Assembly: GCF_000250985.1 (NCBI RefSeq)
Contig: NW_013524648.1
Location: 62,001-126,000, forward strand
Reading direction: 5' to 3'
DNA length: 64,000 nt
Source: Nematocida parisii ERTm1
Taxonomy: Eukaryota > Microsporidia
The notes under the pieces are model-generated. The model worked only from the letters and a program-made list of their open reading frames with translations. It ran no database searches and was not told the origin of the DNA. Positions within the stretch are counted from its first letter, which is position 1, and each line of letters starts with the position of its first letter. Below are positions 1 through 9,074 of the stretch, piece by piece. The translations under genes and the position numbers were made by a program.

Positions 1-45
1 ACTGCCTACGCACTGATGGACCACAAACAAATAAGTACTGCTTCT

Positions 46-114
46 CACAACTTGCTCTTCACTACAGCTAAAATAAAAAGCAAGTTGTGGTGGAGGATAG
101 CTCGAGCCACCTCC
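46..114. repeat. Double hairpin (inverted repeats)
   Basis: CACAACTTGCT at 46-56 pairs perfectly with AGCAAGTTGTG at 79-89. A GC-rich second stem, GGTGG/CCACC, spans 89-111. The GC content is clearly above that of the surrounding spacer. The function is unknown: it may be a transcript 3' end or part of a structured RNA. Confidence 0.45.
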
Positions 115-639
115 AATTTTTAATTTTGCTTCGCTATTTATAGACAACAATAAAAAATTATTGATATTAGATCGAATTCGCTTTCGTTTCTAGTACGTTC
201 TGAAGTATAACAAAAAATAATGAAGATTGAAAATTATTGCATGTACTATCTGAATATATTTCTGTTTATTGGCTATACTTAAAAGCCTAGGCTTTCTAGG
301 TGTGGGATCCACCTTCTTATATTTTTATAATAAAAACACACCAAAATTTCTCTCCATTTTGACCCCCAAAAAGAAACACAATACAGAGAAATCAGTAAAA
401 TTCGCGGAAATATTCTATGTTTATCTATATCATTTGATGCAATGCCATTGTTAGAGGTCAAAATGACATAAAAATAAAAAAAATAACTAATTCATCCTAG
501 AGAAAATACACCAGGAACCTCATAGAACGTTATTTATAAATTCCTTAAAAACATTAAACAAGTACACTTAGAACAAGTTTATTTTCCAATTAAACTACAC
601 TATAGAATGCAAATGCATGCATATTTAATTCTGTATACA

Positions 640-660
640 TTCGGGTTATATTCGGGTTAT
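640..660 (+). promoter_or_regulatory. Tandem doublet of the TTCGGGTTAT motif
   Basis: Two exact copies of TTCGGGTTAT start at 640 and 651, eleven bases apart. The same word recurs in many other spacers of this window, so I treat it as a candidate binding site for a DNA-binding protein. The nearest downstream gene starts at 935. Confidence 0.4.
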
Positions 661-934
661 ATTATAATATAAGACAAACCACCTGTATATTGGGAATATA
701 GCATCTAATCCTTTCTCTGTTATAGCATATGCGTTTGTAAACACCCCTATATTCAGAAATAGCTCGAGATTTAAATATCTTAGAGATATTCCTAAATAAG
801 CACTTTTCATACGGAAGTATATTTGTAAATGCGCTTTGCAATAAATTCAGATGTATGCTAAGGGTATAATACCCACCAACATATTATTTAAGAAAACTTA
901 AATTTATCTAATAGAAAATTTTATATTTCATATT

Positions 935-1495
935 ATGATATTGCATCAAGACAAATCACTGGATAAAATAAAAGGCGATATAAAGTATAAACTAGAAGAA
1001 ACAATGTGCTTAATACTGGTGACACAAGGGATGATTTTTGATATAGAAGACATACTAGAGGAAATACATGTGATAGAAGATAAAATAAAAGCCAGATCGG
1101 ATATAGAAAATCCATATGACTCATCAGATATACCTGAAACTATTACAAAAGTAAAAAGTGACCTAAAAAATGCAAACAGACTAATCATAGACTACTTTAA
1201 TGCAGCTAGTTCATTTATTTTAAAGATAGATCAAAAAAGGCATCTATTGGAAAACACAGAATTCACTCAAGATATAGAAAATATTAATATTCTAATTAAT
1301 GAGATTGAAAACAACTTATATAAAAATATATTTAATAACAAAGCAGCGCTAACTGACTTAAAAACACAAATGCAGGAAAGACTGCGCAATACTAAGATAA
1401 AGTTAGGAAATATTATCCAAGTAGTAATGGGTATGGTGTGTATACTTATATGTATATCTGGTATAGTGGCAGTGTCTATGATAGAATACATTTAA
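935..1495 (+). CDS. Small helical tail-anchored protein, unknown
   Basis: The frame encodes 186 residues from an ATG start. Residues about 5-160 are charged, heptad-like and predicted helical by eye. Residues about 163-185 are a hydrophobic segment (VVMGMVCILICISG) with almost nothing after it, so the protein should be tail-anchored with a cytosolic N-terminus. A coiled coil plus a C-terminal anchor resembles SNAREs or other membrane-fusion proteins, but I do not see a clear SNARE zero-layer Q or R, so no family is assigned. Shorter open frames on the other strand lack comparable structure. It lies convergent with the large gene at 1769-3724. Confidence 0.55.
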   Translation: MILHQDKSLDKIKGDIKYKLEETMCLILVTQGMIFDIEDILEEIHVIEDKIKARSDIENPYDSSDIPETITKVKSDLKNANRLIIDYFNAASSFILKIDQKRHLLENTEFTQDIENINILINEIENNLYKNIFNNKAALTDLKTQMQERLRNTKIKLGNIIQVVMGMVCILICISGIVAVSMIEYI

Positions 1496-1601
1496 ATTGA
1501 AAAATGTACAGCAATAATACACAGGAGAAATGTAGGCAGTGGCTTATAATATATAGCATAAACCTACTGCACAACAATGTATTATCAGAGCAGATCAAAA
1601 T

Positions 1602-1611
1602 TTCGGGTTAT
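1602..1611 (+). promoter_or_regulatory. TTCGGGTTAT motif
   Basis: An exact copy of the recurrent 10-mer lies in a spacer between two convergent gene ends (1495 and 1769). It is therefore not in an obvious promoter position. A near copy, TTCGTGTTAT, lies about 20 bp downstream. Confidence 0.35.
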
Positions 1612-1768
1612 ATCACATAAATTGAAATTCGTGTTATATATAAATAGACTTATTTGTTGCTAATACTATACCTTTTTATTAAAAAACTCTTTTTAGCAAT
1701 TAATTCTAATTTATTTTTATATGTGCCTACTGCACCTATTATTAATCAAAAGAATTCTTTTTTTGAAA

Positions 1769-3724
1769 CTAACTATAAGCATTATCAGCATAGATAATTG
1801 GAAGTATAAAACTTATTAATGAAGATAGCATTAAAATACTTAGAACAACCATAGTAAGTACAGGTTTTTTATACTTTGTAAAAAATGATTTTTTTGTTTG
1901 CTTTGCTCTTTTTTTAAGAGTCTTCTTTGGAGTTCTCTTTATGGCCTGTGCAGAATTTTCTTTTTTTACACAGTCTTTTCTTGGGCTATTGTAGTCCAAA
2001 TAATATGATTCACCAAATTGTTCGAATGGATCGTATTTAATGGAGTTATCTTCTGTAAAAATCATCCTGGCAGAAATGCCTAGTGCATCGATGTATTTAT
2101 CTACTGCATTCTTTAGAAAAGGCTGTATTATCAAAAAAAGATGCTTATCCTTGGGCTCAATAATATCATACCATTCGTTTTTATATATTATTTGGCTTTT
2201 CGTTGCTAGCAACAATGAATTTTCAGCTGCAATTTTATTGCTGACTTTTTTTATCTCATTTTTTATATCTTTAATCTTTTTAGACAATTCTTCTAATTCA
2301 AAAGCTGATGTATTTGTCTCTGCAAGTACATCAGAGTTTTTAGCTTTTTCAATATCATGTAATTGGTGGATTAGAGTAATTTTTTCAAGCTTTCTTTTTC
2401 TTATCTCTGAATGTATATACTCTAACTCGCTTCTATTCGTATCTTCCTGGCGAAGCAGTGTATTATAAAATAGCACTGAGTCTTCCATTATATCCAACAA
2501 CTCTATATTTAACATTAACTTAACCTCATGTATAATATTGGCATTATCAGTTGCTTCCTGGTTTTCACACCTTGACTGAGGAGGAATATTAAAGTAATTT
2601 GAGGCTGCAGTGCCATTTAAATATGCCCTGTCTTTGTTTATATGGAAAGGATCTATTAGTAGATAAAATACGCGCATTTCCTTTTTTATATCTTCCTCAT
2701 AGAATGCTATTGATAAAAGGGTTTCAAATATTTCTATTGGAATTATTTTGTCAATGGCGCTTATCGCCTTTTCTAAATAATAGTTAATTTCATTTCCTTT
2801 AATACTTTTGCCCCTTTTACGATCTTCCTTCGGTTTCTCTTCTATTATATCCTTTTTTTTAGTATTTTTGCGCTTTTTACGATTTTTATCTTCCTCGTTT
2901 TTCTCTTCTATTATACCTTTTATAATTTTGTTAATATCTGAAAGGTTAAATTCAGCAGATTTATTATTGATTAAATAGTCAAATCCTTCTTCAATTATAT
3001 AAGTGTCACTGCCTGGCCGTATAGAGTATAAATAATTTAGTTCAGGCATGGCAACTTTAAATTTTCTAATTTTATAATATTTCTTCTTTAGTTCATATAG
3101 CTGGCTCATTATTTTTTTATTGCTGTAAATGATTTCTATCTGTCTTTTCATTTTGAAGTGTTTAACTACCATCTGCATGTACTTATGTCTGTTAACATTA
3201 GGGTGCGTCTTTTCCTCATATAAAAAGCTTAAACGGTTCAACCACGCATTAAAATATGCTTTCACATGGTTTACTAGTAAATCAAAATCTATCTTATTAA
3301 CTACTACCTCGCTTTCTATTAATTTATCTTCTAATAGATTGCCATCGAAATAATCTAACTCATCTAGAAAGTCGAACGGTAATTCTTCTTTTAAAAATTC
3401 TTTTAATGTATTCAATTCCATCTCCTTACTATCTTCCTTCTTGGTTATATCTATCTCTAAATATATAATACTGTATATAATATTTCTTGCAAATGCCAGA
3501 AAAAACTCTTTTTCTTCTACCGAGCCTGTGCATGACTCTACAAATACATGGTCATAAAAAATATTGTTTATACTGAATTCTTTTTGTTCCTTGTCATATG
3601 TGTCCATGCTGCTCTTTTTGTTTTTATATTTACTATATTTAGCTTGAATTTCCTCTTTATTTAAGATTAGATTAAAATTTTGGTTCTTTATGTTAAATTC
3701 ATATTCTATTTGCTGCTTCTTCAT
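1769..3724 (-). CDS. Large unknown protein with C-terminal membrane anchor
   Basis: The frame encodes 651 residues from ATG at 3724. I recognise no named domain. There is a Lys/Glu-rich linker at about 280-325, a helical coiled-coil stretch at about 455-515, a strongly basic segment (about 585-618) and a hydrophobic C-terminal segment at about 622-645 that should anchor the protein. It lacks a signal peptide. The layout (helical N-half, a conserved-looking Val/Trp segment near residue 175, coiled coil, C-terminal anchor) resembles the products at 4537-6378 and 6842-8131, suggesting an expanded lineage-specific family such as the large gene families reported in Nematocida. That relationship is inference from layout and weak residue patterns only. 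Confidence 0.75.
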   Translation of the reverse strand: MKKQQIEYEFNIKNQNFNLILNKEEIQAKYSKYKNKKSSMDTYDKEQKEFSINNIFYDHVFVESCTGSVEEKEFFLAFARNIIYSIIYLEIDITKKEDSKEMELNTLKEFLKEELPFDFLDELDYFDGNLLEDKLIESEVVVNKIDFDLLVNHVKAYFNAWLNRLSFLYEEKTHPNVNRHKYMQMVVKHFKMKRQIEIIYSNKKIMSQLYELKKKYYKIRKFKVAMPELNYLYSIRPGSDTYIIEEGFDYLINNKSAEFNLSDINKIIKGIIEEKNEEDKNRKKRKNTKKKDIIEEKPKEDRKRGKSIKGNEINYYLEKAISAIDKIIPIEIFETLLSIAFYEEDIKKEMRVFYLLIDPFHINKDRAYLNGTAASNYFNIPPQSRCENQEATDNANIIHEVKLMLNIELLDIMEDSVLFYNTLLRQEDTNRSELEYIHSEIRKRKLEKITLIHQLHDIEKAKNSDVLAETNTSAFELEELSKKIKDIKNEIKKVSNKIAAENSLLLATKSQIIYKNEWYDIIEPKDKHLFLIIQPFLKNAVDKYIDALGISARMIFTEDNSIKYDPFEQFGESYYLDYNSPRKDCVKKENSAQAIKRTPKKTLKKRAKQTKKSFFTKYKKPVLTMVVLSILMLSSLISFILPIIYADNAYS

Positions 3725-4536
3725 TTAAAAACTATTTAATTTTTTTTTAGTTTAAAACAGTTTATTGAAAACTATTTAAAAATTTAATTCTGATACGTTA
3801 TTAATTTAGAAAAATTGAATATCTATTTGATAATAGCTGTAATTATTAATTAAAAATATTTTTAATTAATGTAATAGTTGGTTACTCCCTTGTACATTAT
3901 TAAAACTCATTCAAATTTTTTATTATTCTTGCCTTATATAGATTCAATTTCCAATTATGACAGCTCTATAAGACTTCGCAGGAGTGGGTGTGAGGCCCCC
4001 ACAATAGGCATGATTTCTCATATGATAGAAACCAACAGTAAATGCCTTTAAGTATTACAAAATACATCAAAATAGCCAAATATTTAATATCACCAGCAAG
4101 ACATGTAATAACTGGTTTAATAAAAATTTATTCTGTTTACTTTATTAGAAACAGTTAATAATGTGCTAATACAGCCACTCAGACATAATACCTCATGGGG
4201 GATATAGCAGTGTGACAGTTCACATGGAGATTCCGCCAAAACAAAAGACCAGGATCGCGTAGAAACAGATCAAACTCTAATTTTAAGCAAAGCATCCCCC
4301 AGCTTAGGGGAGACTCTGGGAAGTATTAAACGTATACTTAAGCACAAGATATAACATATCTATGCCATTAGGAGTTTCAGGGTCTGTATATGTTCAGACT
4401 GAATCCTAAAAATACTAAATATCTCTTACCATGCACTGCTTTTTCTATATTTTTAGTTTAAAACAGTTTAGTGATATAAGATTTGAAGGGCATCGAGTGA
4501 TTGGCTTTATCCATCTTGAGTAACATCTTATATTTA
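3725..4536. other. Intergenic region with a GC-richer, structured block
   Basis: This lies between two minus-strand genes. Most of it is AT-rich. Two islands stand out: 3965-4030, with a GTGGG/CCCAC stem around 3982-4000 and a TTTCT/AGAAA stem around 4011-4028, and about 4185-4420, with a CCCC/GGGG stem near 4302-4316 and AAGTAT/ATACTT at about 4320-4340. No open frame explains the composition. A structured non-coding RNA (for example SRP, RNase P or an snRNA) is possible, but I could not match a diagnostic motif. Confidence 0.4.
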
Positions 4537-6378
4537 TTAAAATAATGTTAATTGTTGCGATATGTATATAAAAAATATAAACCATAGCATAAATACAGTA
4601 TATATTGATAGAAGCAGCATCATATACCTTGAAGAAGTAATTTTGTATATAACCCCAGCATAATACTGTATAGAAGTAAATAAATTAAATGGGGGTTTAT
4701 CATCTAATTTCTGGCAATATTCTATAATTTTAACTGTTCTTCCGCTACTGGGCGGCCGATAGTTTCCATTTATACTCGGTGCATTTCTAGAAAGAGTGTC
4801 AGTAGTAACAGAATCACTGAAGGAGGTACTTATGCCTGGAAGAGTAATTTTGAGTGTATTCGCGTATTCTTGTATGTATCTTAATAAGCACTGCCTTTGC
4901 ACTTCACTTATTCCACTTACGGTATCAAGTGCGCTCACTATATGGGAAATACTATCTAATTTTTTGGTTCTTTTAACTATGGATACTTTTAACCTTTGCT
5001 TGTTATTTGTTAGTCTAATGGCTACATTGATTTTATCTTTTACCTCTACTGGAAGAGTGGGCGAATTATACTCTTGAAGTAAATTCATTATTATCATGCG
5101 CCTTTCTTCATGAGTCCCTGGGCTAGATCCATGCCCAGTAAGTTCAAATATATTTTGCTTTGTTTCTAGTAGCTTTTTGTCTATTCTCGCCTCTTTATTC
5201 TTAATCCATTGTATTTCCTTTATTAAATATTTTCTAATTCTCTCTAGCTTTGCCTTAAGTCTTGTGGAAATCGGTTTAAACATAAATGCAACACATATTA
5301 TATTGGTTGTTGAGGTGAAGATTTTTTTTCCTACACAGCACGGATCCTCTTCGTGACACTCTATTGCCATGTTTTCTAAAATCTCTGTTTCTACTGCATT
5401 TATGTTTTCTGAGTGTATTAAGAAATATGGGTCCAACGATATTACAGAGCACATTAGGAATATATGCGAAAATATAGGCCCAATAAATTGGCACATATTC
5501 ATAAGTATGGAAAAGTTCTCCATGTCTATCTGATCATTAATGAAGGACTGTATTGTTTCTGGCGTACGCGTCTTGTCAATCAAGGCAAAGCTTATAGAAT
5601 CAATTTTCTTTCTTAAAATATCTTGGTTCTTTTCCATATACTCTAGTCCTTTATAAAGACGAATTTGGTTGCCCTCATTAGAATCTATGCCTAGCGTATA
5701 TAAATCGTCTAGACTATATTCAGTGAATAAGCAGGCCTTTTTGTTTTTATTAGAGTATTCTATTACTTTGTTATGCAATGCATGTAGTCTTCTGCATGTG
5801 ATAAATGGCATCCACAATTGTTGTATTTTTAAATGGCTTGCAATAAATCTGGTGGCACTGGGTATGCATATAATACCCACACTATCAGCATCATTGAATA
5901 CACCCATCCACTTATCTACATTTATTGTTAGTAAATTTGTGAATGCAGTTGGATGTGGGCCATTTGTTTCTTCCGGTGAGACATGTGTTAAAGAAGATAG
6001 AAAAAAACTTACTACTTCTTTTTTCTTTAATTGACTCTTTCCACTGCTGTTTAATGGAAAATTCAATAGATCCTGTTTCTGTCTTCTTATATATCTATTT
6101 GGCGGGGCTTTAAATATTTCATATATACCATATCGTATTAATGCAATAGTATACGCCTTTTCATCATCTGTTGTATTCCCTGCCAGTTTAATATTTCCTG
6201 TGAAGATATATCTCAGTGCATCCATAAATATATCTTCGCTATTTAGAACTGAAGAATCTACTAAGCCGGCCTTTTCTATATATGCATAATATGCACTTTT
6301 TATTTTCTCATTTAAAAATATTATATGTTCAATGCATTCCAATTCACTATCGCTGGTTGCTATTTGTTCCACTTCCAT
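4537..6378 (-). CDS. Large unknown protein with C-terminal membrane anchor
   Basis: The frame encodes 613 residues from ATG at 6378. No named family is recognised. It has no N-terminal signal; a moderately hydrophobic helical patch lies near residues 305-335, followed by a Cys-containing segment (EEDPCC) and a basic coiled-coil-like region about 380-420. A strongly hydrophobic C-terminus (about 585-608, MMLLLSIYTVFMLWFIFF) should anchor it in a membrane. In layout it parallels its neighbours at 1769-3724 (same strand) and 6842-8131 (opposite strand). It may be one of a locally duplicated, fast-evolving set; a host-facing or secretory-pathway role would be speculation. Confidence 0.75.
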   Translation of the reverse strand: MEVEQIATSDSELECIEHIIFLNEKIKSAYYAYIEKAGLVDSSVLNSEDIFMDALRYIFTGNIKLAGNTTDDEKAYTIALIRYGIYEIFKAPPNRYIRRQKQDLLNFPLNSSGKSQLKKKEVVSFFLSSLTHVSPEETNGPHPTAFTNLLTINVDKWMGVFNDADSVGIICIPSATRFIASHLKIQQLWMPFITCRRLHALHNKVIEYSNKNKKACLFTEYSLDDLYTLGIDSNEGNQIRLYKGLEYMEKNQDILRKKIDSISFALIDKTRTPETIQSFINDQIDMENFSILMNMCQFIGPIFSHIFLMCSVISLDPYFLIHSENINAVETEILENMAIECHEEDPCCVGKKIFTSTTNIICVAFMFKPISTRLKAKLERIRKYLIKEIQWIKNKEARIDKKLLETKQNIFELTGHGSSPGTHEERRMIIMNLLQEYNSPTLPVEVKDKINVAIRLTNNKQRLKVSIVKRTKKLDSISHIVSALDTVSGISEVQRQCLLRYIQEYANTLKITLPGISTSFSDSVTTDTLSRNAPSINGNYRPPSSGRTVKIIEYCQKLDDKPPFNLFTSIQYYAGVIYKITSSRYMMLLLSIYTVFMLWFIFFIYISQQLTLF

Positions 6379-6841
6379 AATTATTATTATTGCTTCAAAT
6401 AATCATAATATATGCACGTTTTATTAAAACAAATATTATTTATGACTTACAAATATTAATTAGAATAATTTTCTACTAATTTGCTCTATGCTATTTAATT
6501 GTTTAAATTTCTAATTTATACCACTTTGTACTAGTATTTCTTAATTCAGAAAATGCATTCATGCACTGCTTATAGCCCCAAATTATATAGAATATACTTA
6601 ACCAAGTCGTCTTTATTTAATCATTCATGGATTTTTATACTTTATATGTATGCCGAGTGTATATTGTTTGGATTTATGCCATAATTTGTGTATAACAGTA
6701 TACTAAAAATTTCCAGGCATTAACTCATCTAGATTTTCTAAAAACGTTCTGATGTTTATAGCGGCCTTCCATAAGATTATAATTATGCAATGTGCACTTT
6801 TTGATTTAAATTGAATAAATTTTTTATAACCCTGAATTAGT
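6379..6841. other. Divergent intergenic region
   Basis: This spacer separates the divergent genes starting at 6378 (minus) and 6842 (plus). It is AT-rich. A 65-residue open frame on the minus strand (6703-6900) overlaps the start of the plus-strand gene and has no supporting features. I see no RNA gene here; promoters for both flanking genes must lie in it. Confidence 0.5.
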
Positions 6842-8131
6842 ATGAATATAAATAAGCTAAAATCAATATTTACCCTAGGCGGATCTACCAATACTAGCAT
6901 GCAGTCTACAATCGGCTCAGCTAGAAGAAAAGTATCTACACTGCTGCTTTATAGCACTAATAATTTGCCAATGGGCACAAACGCACACAGATATATAACA
7001 CTTGGCGCGAATAAACCTGAAATAAAGAAGGCAGTGGACAATATAAAAAAAGAGAAAGACCAAAAAGAAGCAAAAAGCCATTTTTACATGTACTCTCCAA
7101 AGTTCTTACATGGAAAGCTTCCTCGCATTATAGCTAGAAATGCAAAAATCGATATTTCTAGTACTGTAGAACCAGTACATATAGACTTGCTCAACAGTAT
7201 AACTGAGCATGTTCTAGAAGGAATAATACGGATGAATATGGTGACAGCTAATGGAATTTTAACATCTGAGTGCCCTATTACTGCAGACTATCGAAACTTC
7301 TTTGCAAATAACGATAACACACAGATAACTATTAATAAAGTTGTTGAGAATGGGTTCCTGCCAATTGTTAGTAAAAGAGTCAATGCATGGTACGCCCATC
7401 TTCTCTCTCTGCCAGACTTTGATGTTATTGAATACCTAACCCACGTTAGGCAGCTTTTTATTGAACATGCTTTTATAAACCACTTTAACAAGCCCATTGA
7501 ACTTATTAACCTAGAAAAGTTTGTATCTATGTTAGATGAAGAGCGTGTAGACATCCATGGCCATTCCATAAATCTGTTTGAAAGGAACCAGAACGGTGTT
7601 TATAACATAGATCGTGCATTGGAACTGCTTGAGTCTAACAAACACAATTTAGAGATTCCTTTCTGCCCAGAAAACTCTCAATTCTATGACACCCTGTGTG
7701 AGCAGGACAGAAACCTACTTCTTGAGCTTAGCAAAAACTGGATTTTTGTAAAAGAAATTCTTTCAGCTTTGCACAAAATAATTGACCCAAAGAATGAATA
7801 TGTAGACATTAACTATCTGATTGGCATCCATTCCCAAACCGAAGTGCAAAGAATATCTATGAAAAGCCCAGCAGATTGCCATGTTGGAAACTTGGTTGAT
7901 CGAAAGGTTTTAAAAAAGTATATATCCGGTAGAAGTTACCCTATACTCATTTCTGAATATATTTCAGACAGAGTGAACCAATTTAGAATTTCAGTAGAAA
8001 ACACTAAGCCCACACAGTATAAAAACTTTGTTTATAAAGCAAAGAACTCTATTCGTTCTGGTTTCTTATTTGCTGCTACACTAATAGCTGGCAGCGGTGG
8101 AATCCTATACTATAACAGAGGAGTATTATAG
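6842..8131 (+). CDS. Unknown protein with C-terminal membrane anchor
   Basis: The frame encodes 429 residues from ATG. The first 40 residues are Ser/Thr-rich and basic, somewhat like a targeting sequence, but not a classical signal peptide. The middle is helical with a Trp-containing segment (VNAWYAHLL, around residue 180). The C-terminus (about 403-424) is hydrophobic with Gly/Ala residues and ends in a short basic tail, consistent with a tail anchor. Codon use and composition look fully coding. It is the third of three neighbouring anchored proteins of unknown function, and the pattern of hydrophobic positions before the Trp segment is similar in all three. Confidence 0.7.
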   Translation: MNINKLKSIFTLGGSTNTSMQSTIGSARRKVSTLLLYSTNNLPMGTNAHRYITLGANKPEIKKAVDNIKKEKDQKEAKSHFYMYSPKFLHGKLPRIIARNAKIDISSTVEPVHIDLLNSITEHVLEGIIRMNMVTANGILTSECPITADYRNFFANNDNTQITINKVVENGFLPIVSKRVNAWYAHLLSLPDFDVIEYLTHVRQLFIEHAFINHFNKPIELINLEKFVSMLDEERVDIHGHSINLFERNQNGVYNIDRALELLESNKHNLEIPFCPENSQFYDTLCEQDRNLLLELSKNWIFVKEILSALHKIIDPKNEYVDINYLIGIHSQTEVQRISMKSPADCHVGNLVDRKVLKKYISGRSYPILISEYISDRVNQFRISVENTKPTQYKNFVYKAKNSIRSGFLFAATLIAGSGGILYYNRGVL

Positions 8132-8385
8132 TTTATTGGAAACTCAATATTATTTCTTAGCTGAAAAATCTGTTAGTATTTAAAAGTTAAATATTACAGC
8201 TTTTCTCCAGCTTCTTTCAAAAATAAAAGATCTATACTTTGAATTTGTGTTGTTTCCTTTAAATTGAATATTATACTTATTCCATTTAATTGACAAAATA
8301 TTTATTTCCTAATGGTTTGTTTATAAACTAAACAGATGAAATTAAAATAATAAATAAGAATAGCAATAGTAGTATCTGAAACTTC

Positions 8386-8505
8386 ATGAACAATTCTACT
8401 ATAGAAATGGATGAATTTGATGGTTCAATGTATGAACGTATAAAATTGCTTTTAATAAGTCTGTACATCTATTTAATACAAAGATTTTTGCTGGGTAATG
8501 ATTAA
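8386..8505 (+). CDS. Possible tail-anchored microprotein (39 aa)
   Basis: A short ATG-initiated frame encodes 39 residues: an acidic, hydrophilic N-terminus (contains EMDEFDGSMYERI) followed by a hydrophobic helix (LLLISLYIYLIQRFLL) and a four-residue polar end. That architecture is typical of small tail-anchored subunits such as those of translocons or the TOM complex, but I cannot match a family. Length alone does not exclude chance. The surrounding spacer offers no other gene. Confidence 0.3.
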   Translation: MNNSTIEMDEFDGSMYERIKLLLISLYIYLIQRFLLGND

Positions 8506-9013
8506 TAAACTGTAATTACTTATATCTAAAGCTGAAATACTCTAAATTCTAAAATAATGCTAAATTATAGAACATATGTCTTGTTTAACTCTATAGGAAC
8601 TGTTATCGATTAAAAACTCTATAAGAATATGTAGTTTTTTGTTTACAGAATAAAATTTAGAGATTTGTTTTTATGAATGGTTTACTGTCTTGTTATAATA
8701 TTTGTCTAATTGTATTTCTGTACGTTAATAAATTCTGTATACTTCGGTTTAATAGAGTATGGATGGAAATATTTGAACCCCTATCTATGTCTAATATACA
8801 TAAAAGTAGTAATTCAGTTTTATCCTCAAATTTATTATTTTTTAGTCTCCATACATAAAAATGTACCCATCCTAAAGGAGCAAGAACACTTTAAAATTTA
8901 AATTTAAATTAGAATTATAGTTTATTTTGAGTTTATTCACTATAAAAAGCACATTTATATTTCTATAAATATGCACTGGTTGTAAAAAGGTAGAACAGTG
9001 AATTATAGTTGTC

Positions 9014-9023
9014 TTCGGGTTAT
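9014..9023 (+). promoter_or_regulatory. TTCGGGTTAT motif
   Basis: An exact copy of the recurrent 10-mer lies in a convergent spacer, 51 bp beyond the stop codon of the minus-strand gene ending at 9075. Confidence 0.35.
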
Positions 9024-9074
9024 TTCTAGAATAGTATATTCTGTCATTATTATTTACTTATATCTAGCTAAAAC

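Larger units (their letters stand above)
1..934. other. Intergenic region at window start with hairpins and a motif doublet
   Basis: I see no convincing gene here. An 11-bp perfect inverted repeat (46-56 against 79-89, loop of 22 nt) is followed at once by a second stem (GGTGG at 89-93 with CCACC at 107-111). Two copies of the 10-mer TTCGGGTTAT lie at 640-649 and 651-660, about 280 bp before the next ATG. A 61-residue open frame at 269-454 starts at TTG and is unsupported. The paired hairpins could belong to an RNA gene or to the 3' end of something cut by the window edge. Confidence 0.5.
8132..9074. other. Intergenic region
   Basis: This lies between convergent gene ends. It contains a possible 39-residue microprotein (8386-8505, listed separately) and one TTCGGGTTAT copy at 9014-9023. 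Open frames at 8673-8858 and 8710-8901 overlap each other and are AT-biased; I do not support them. Confidence 0.45.

Noticed and set aside
269-461. Small frames on both strands near the window start
   Set aside because: The plus-strand one starts at TTG and neither has any supporting feature.
8673-8901. Two overlapping small plus-strand frames
   Set aside because: They overlap in different frames and show only AT-biased residues.
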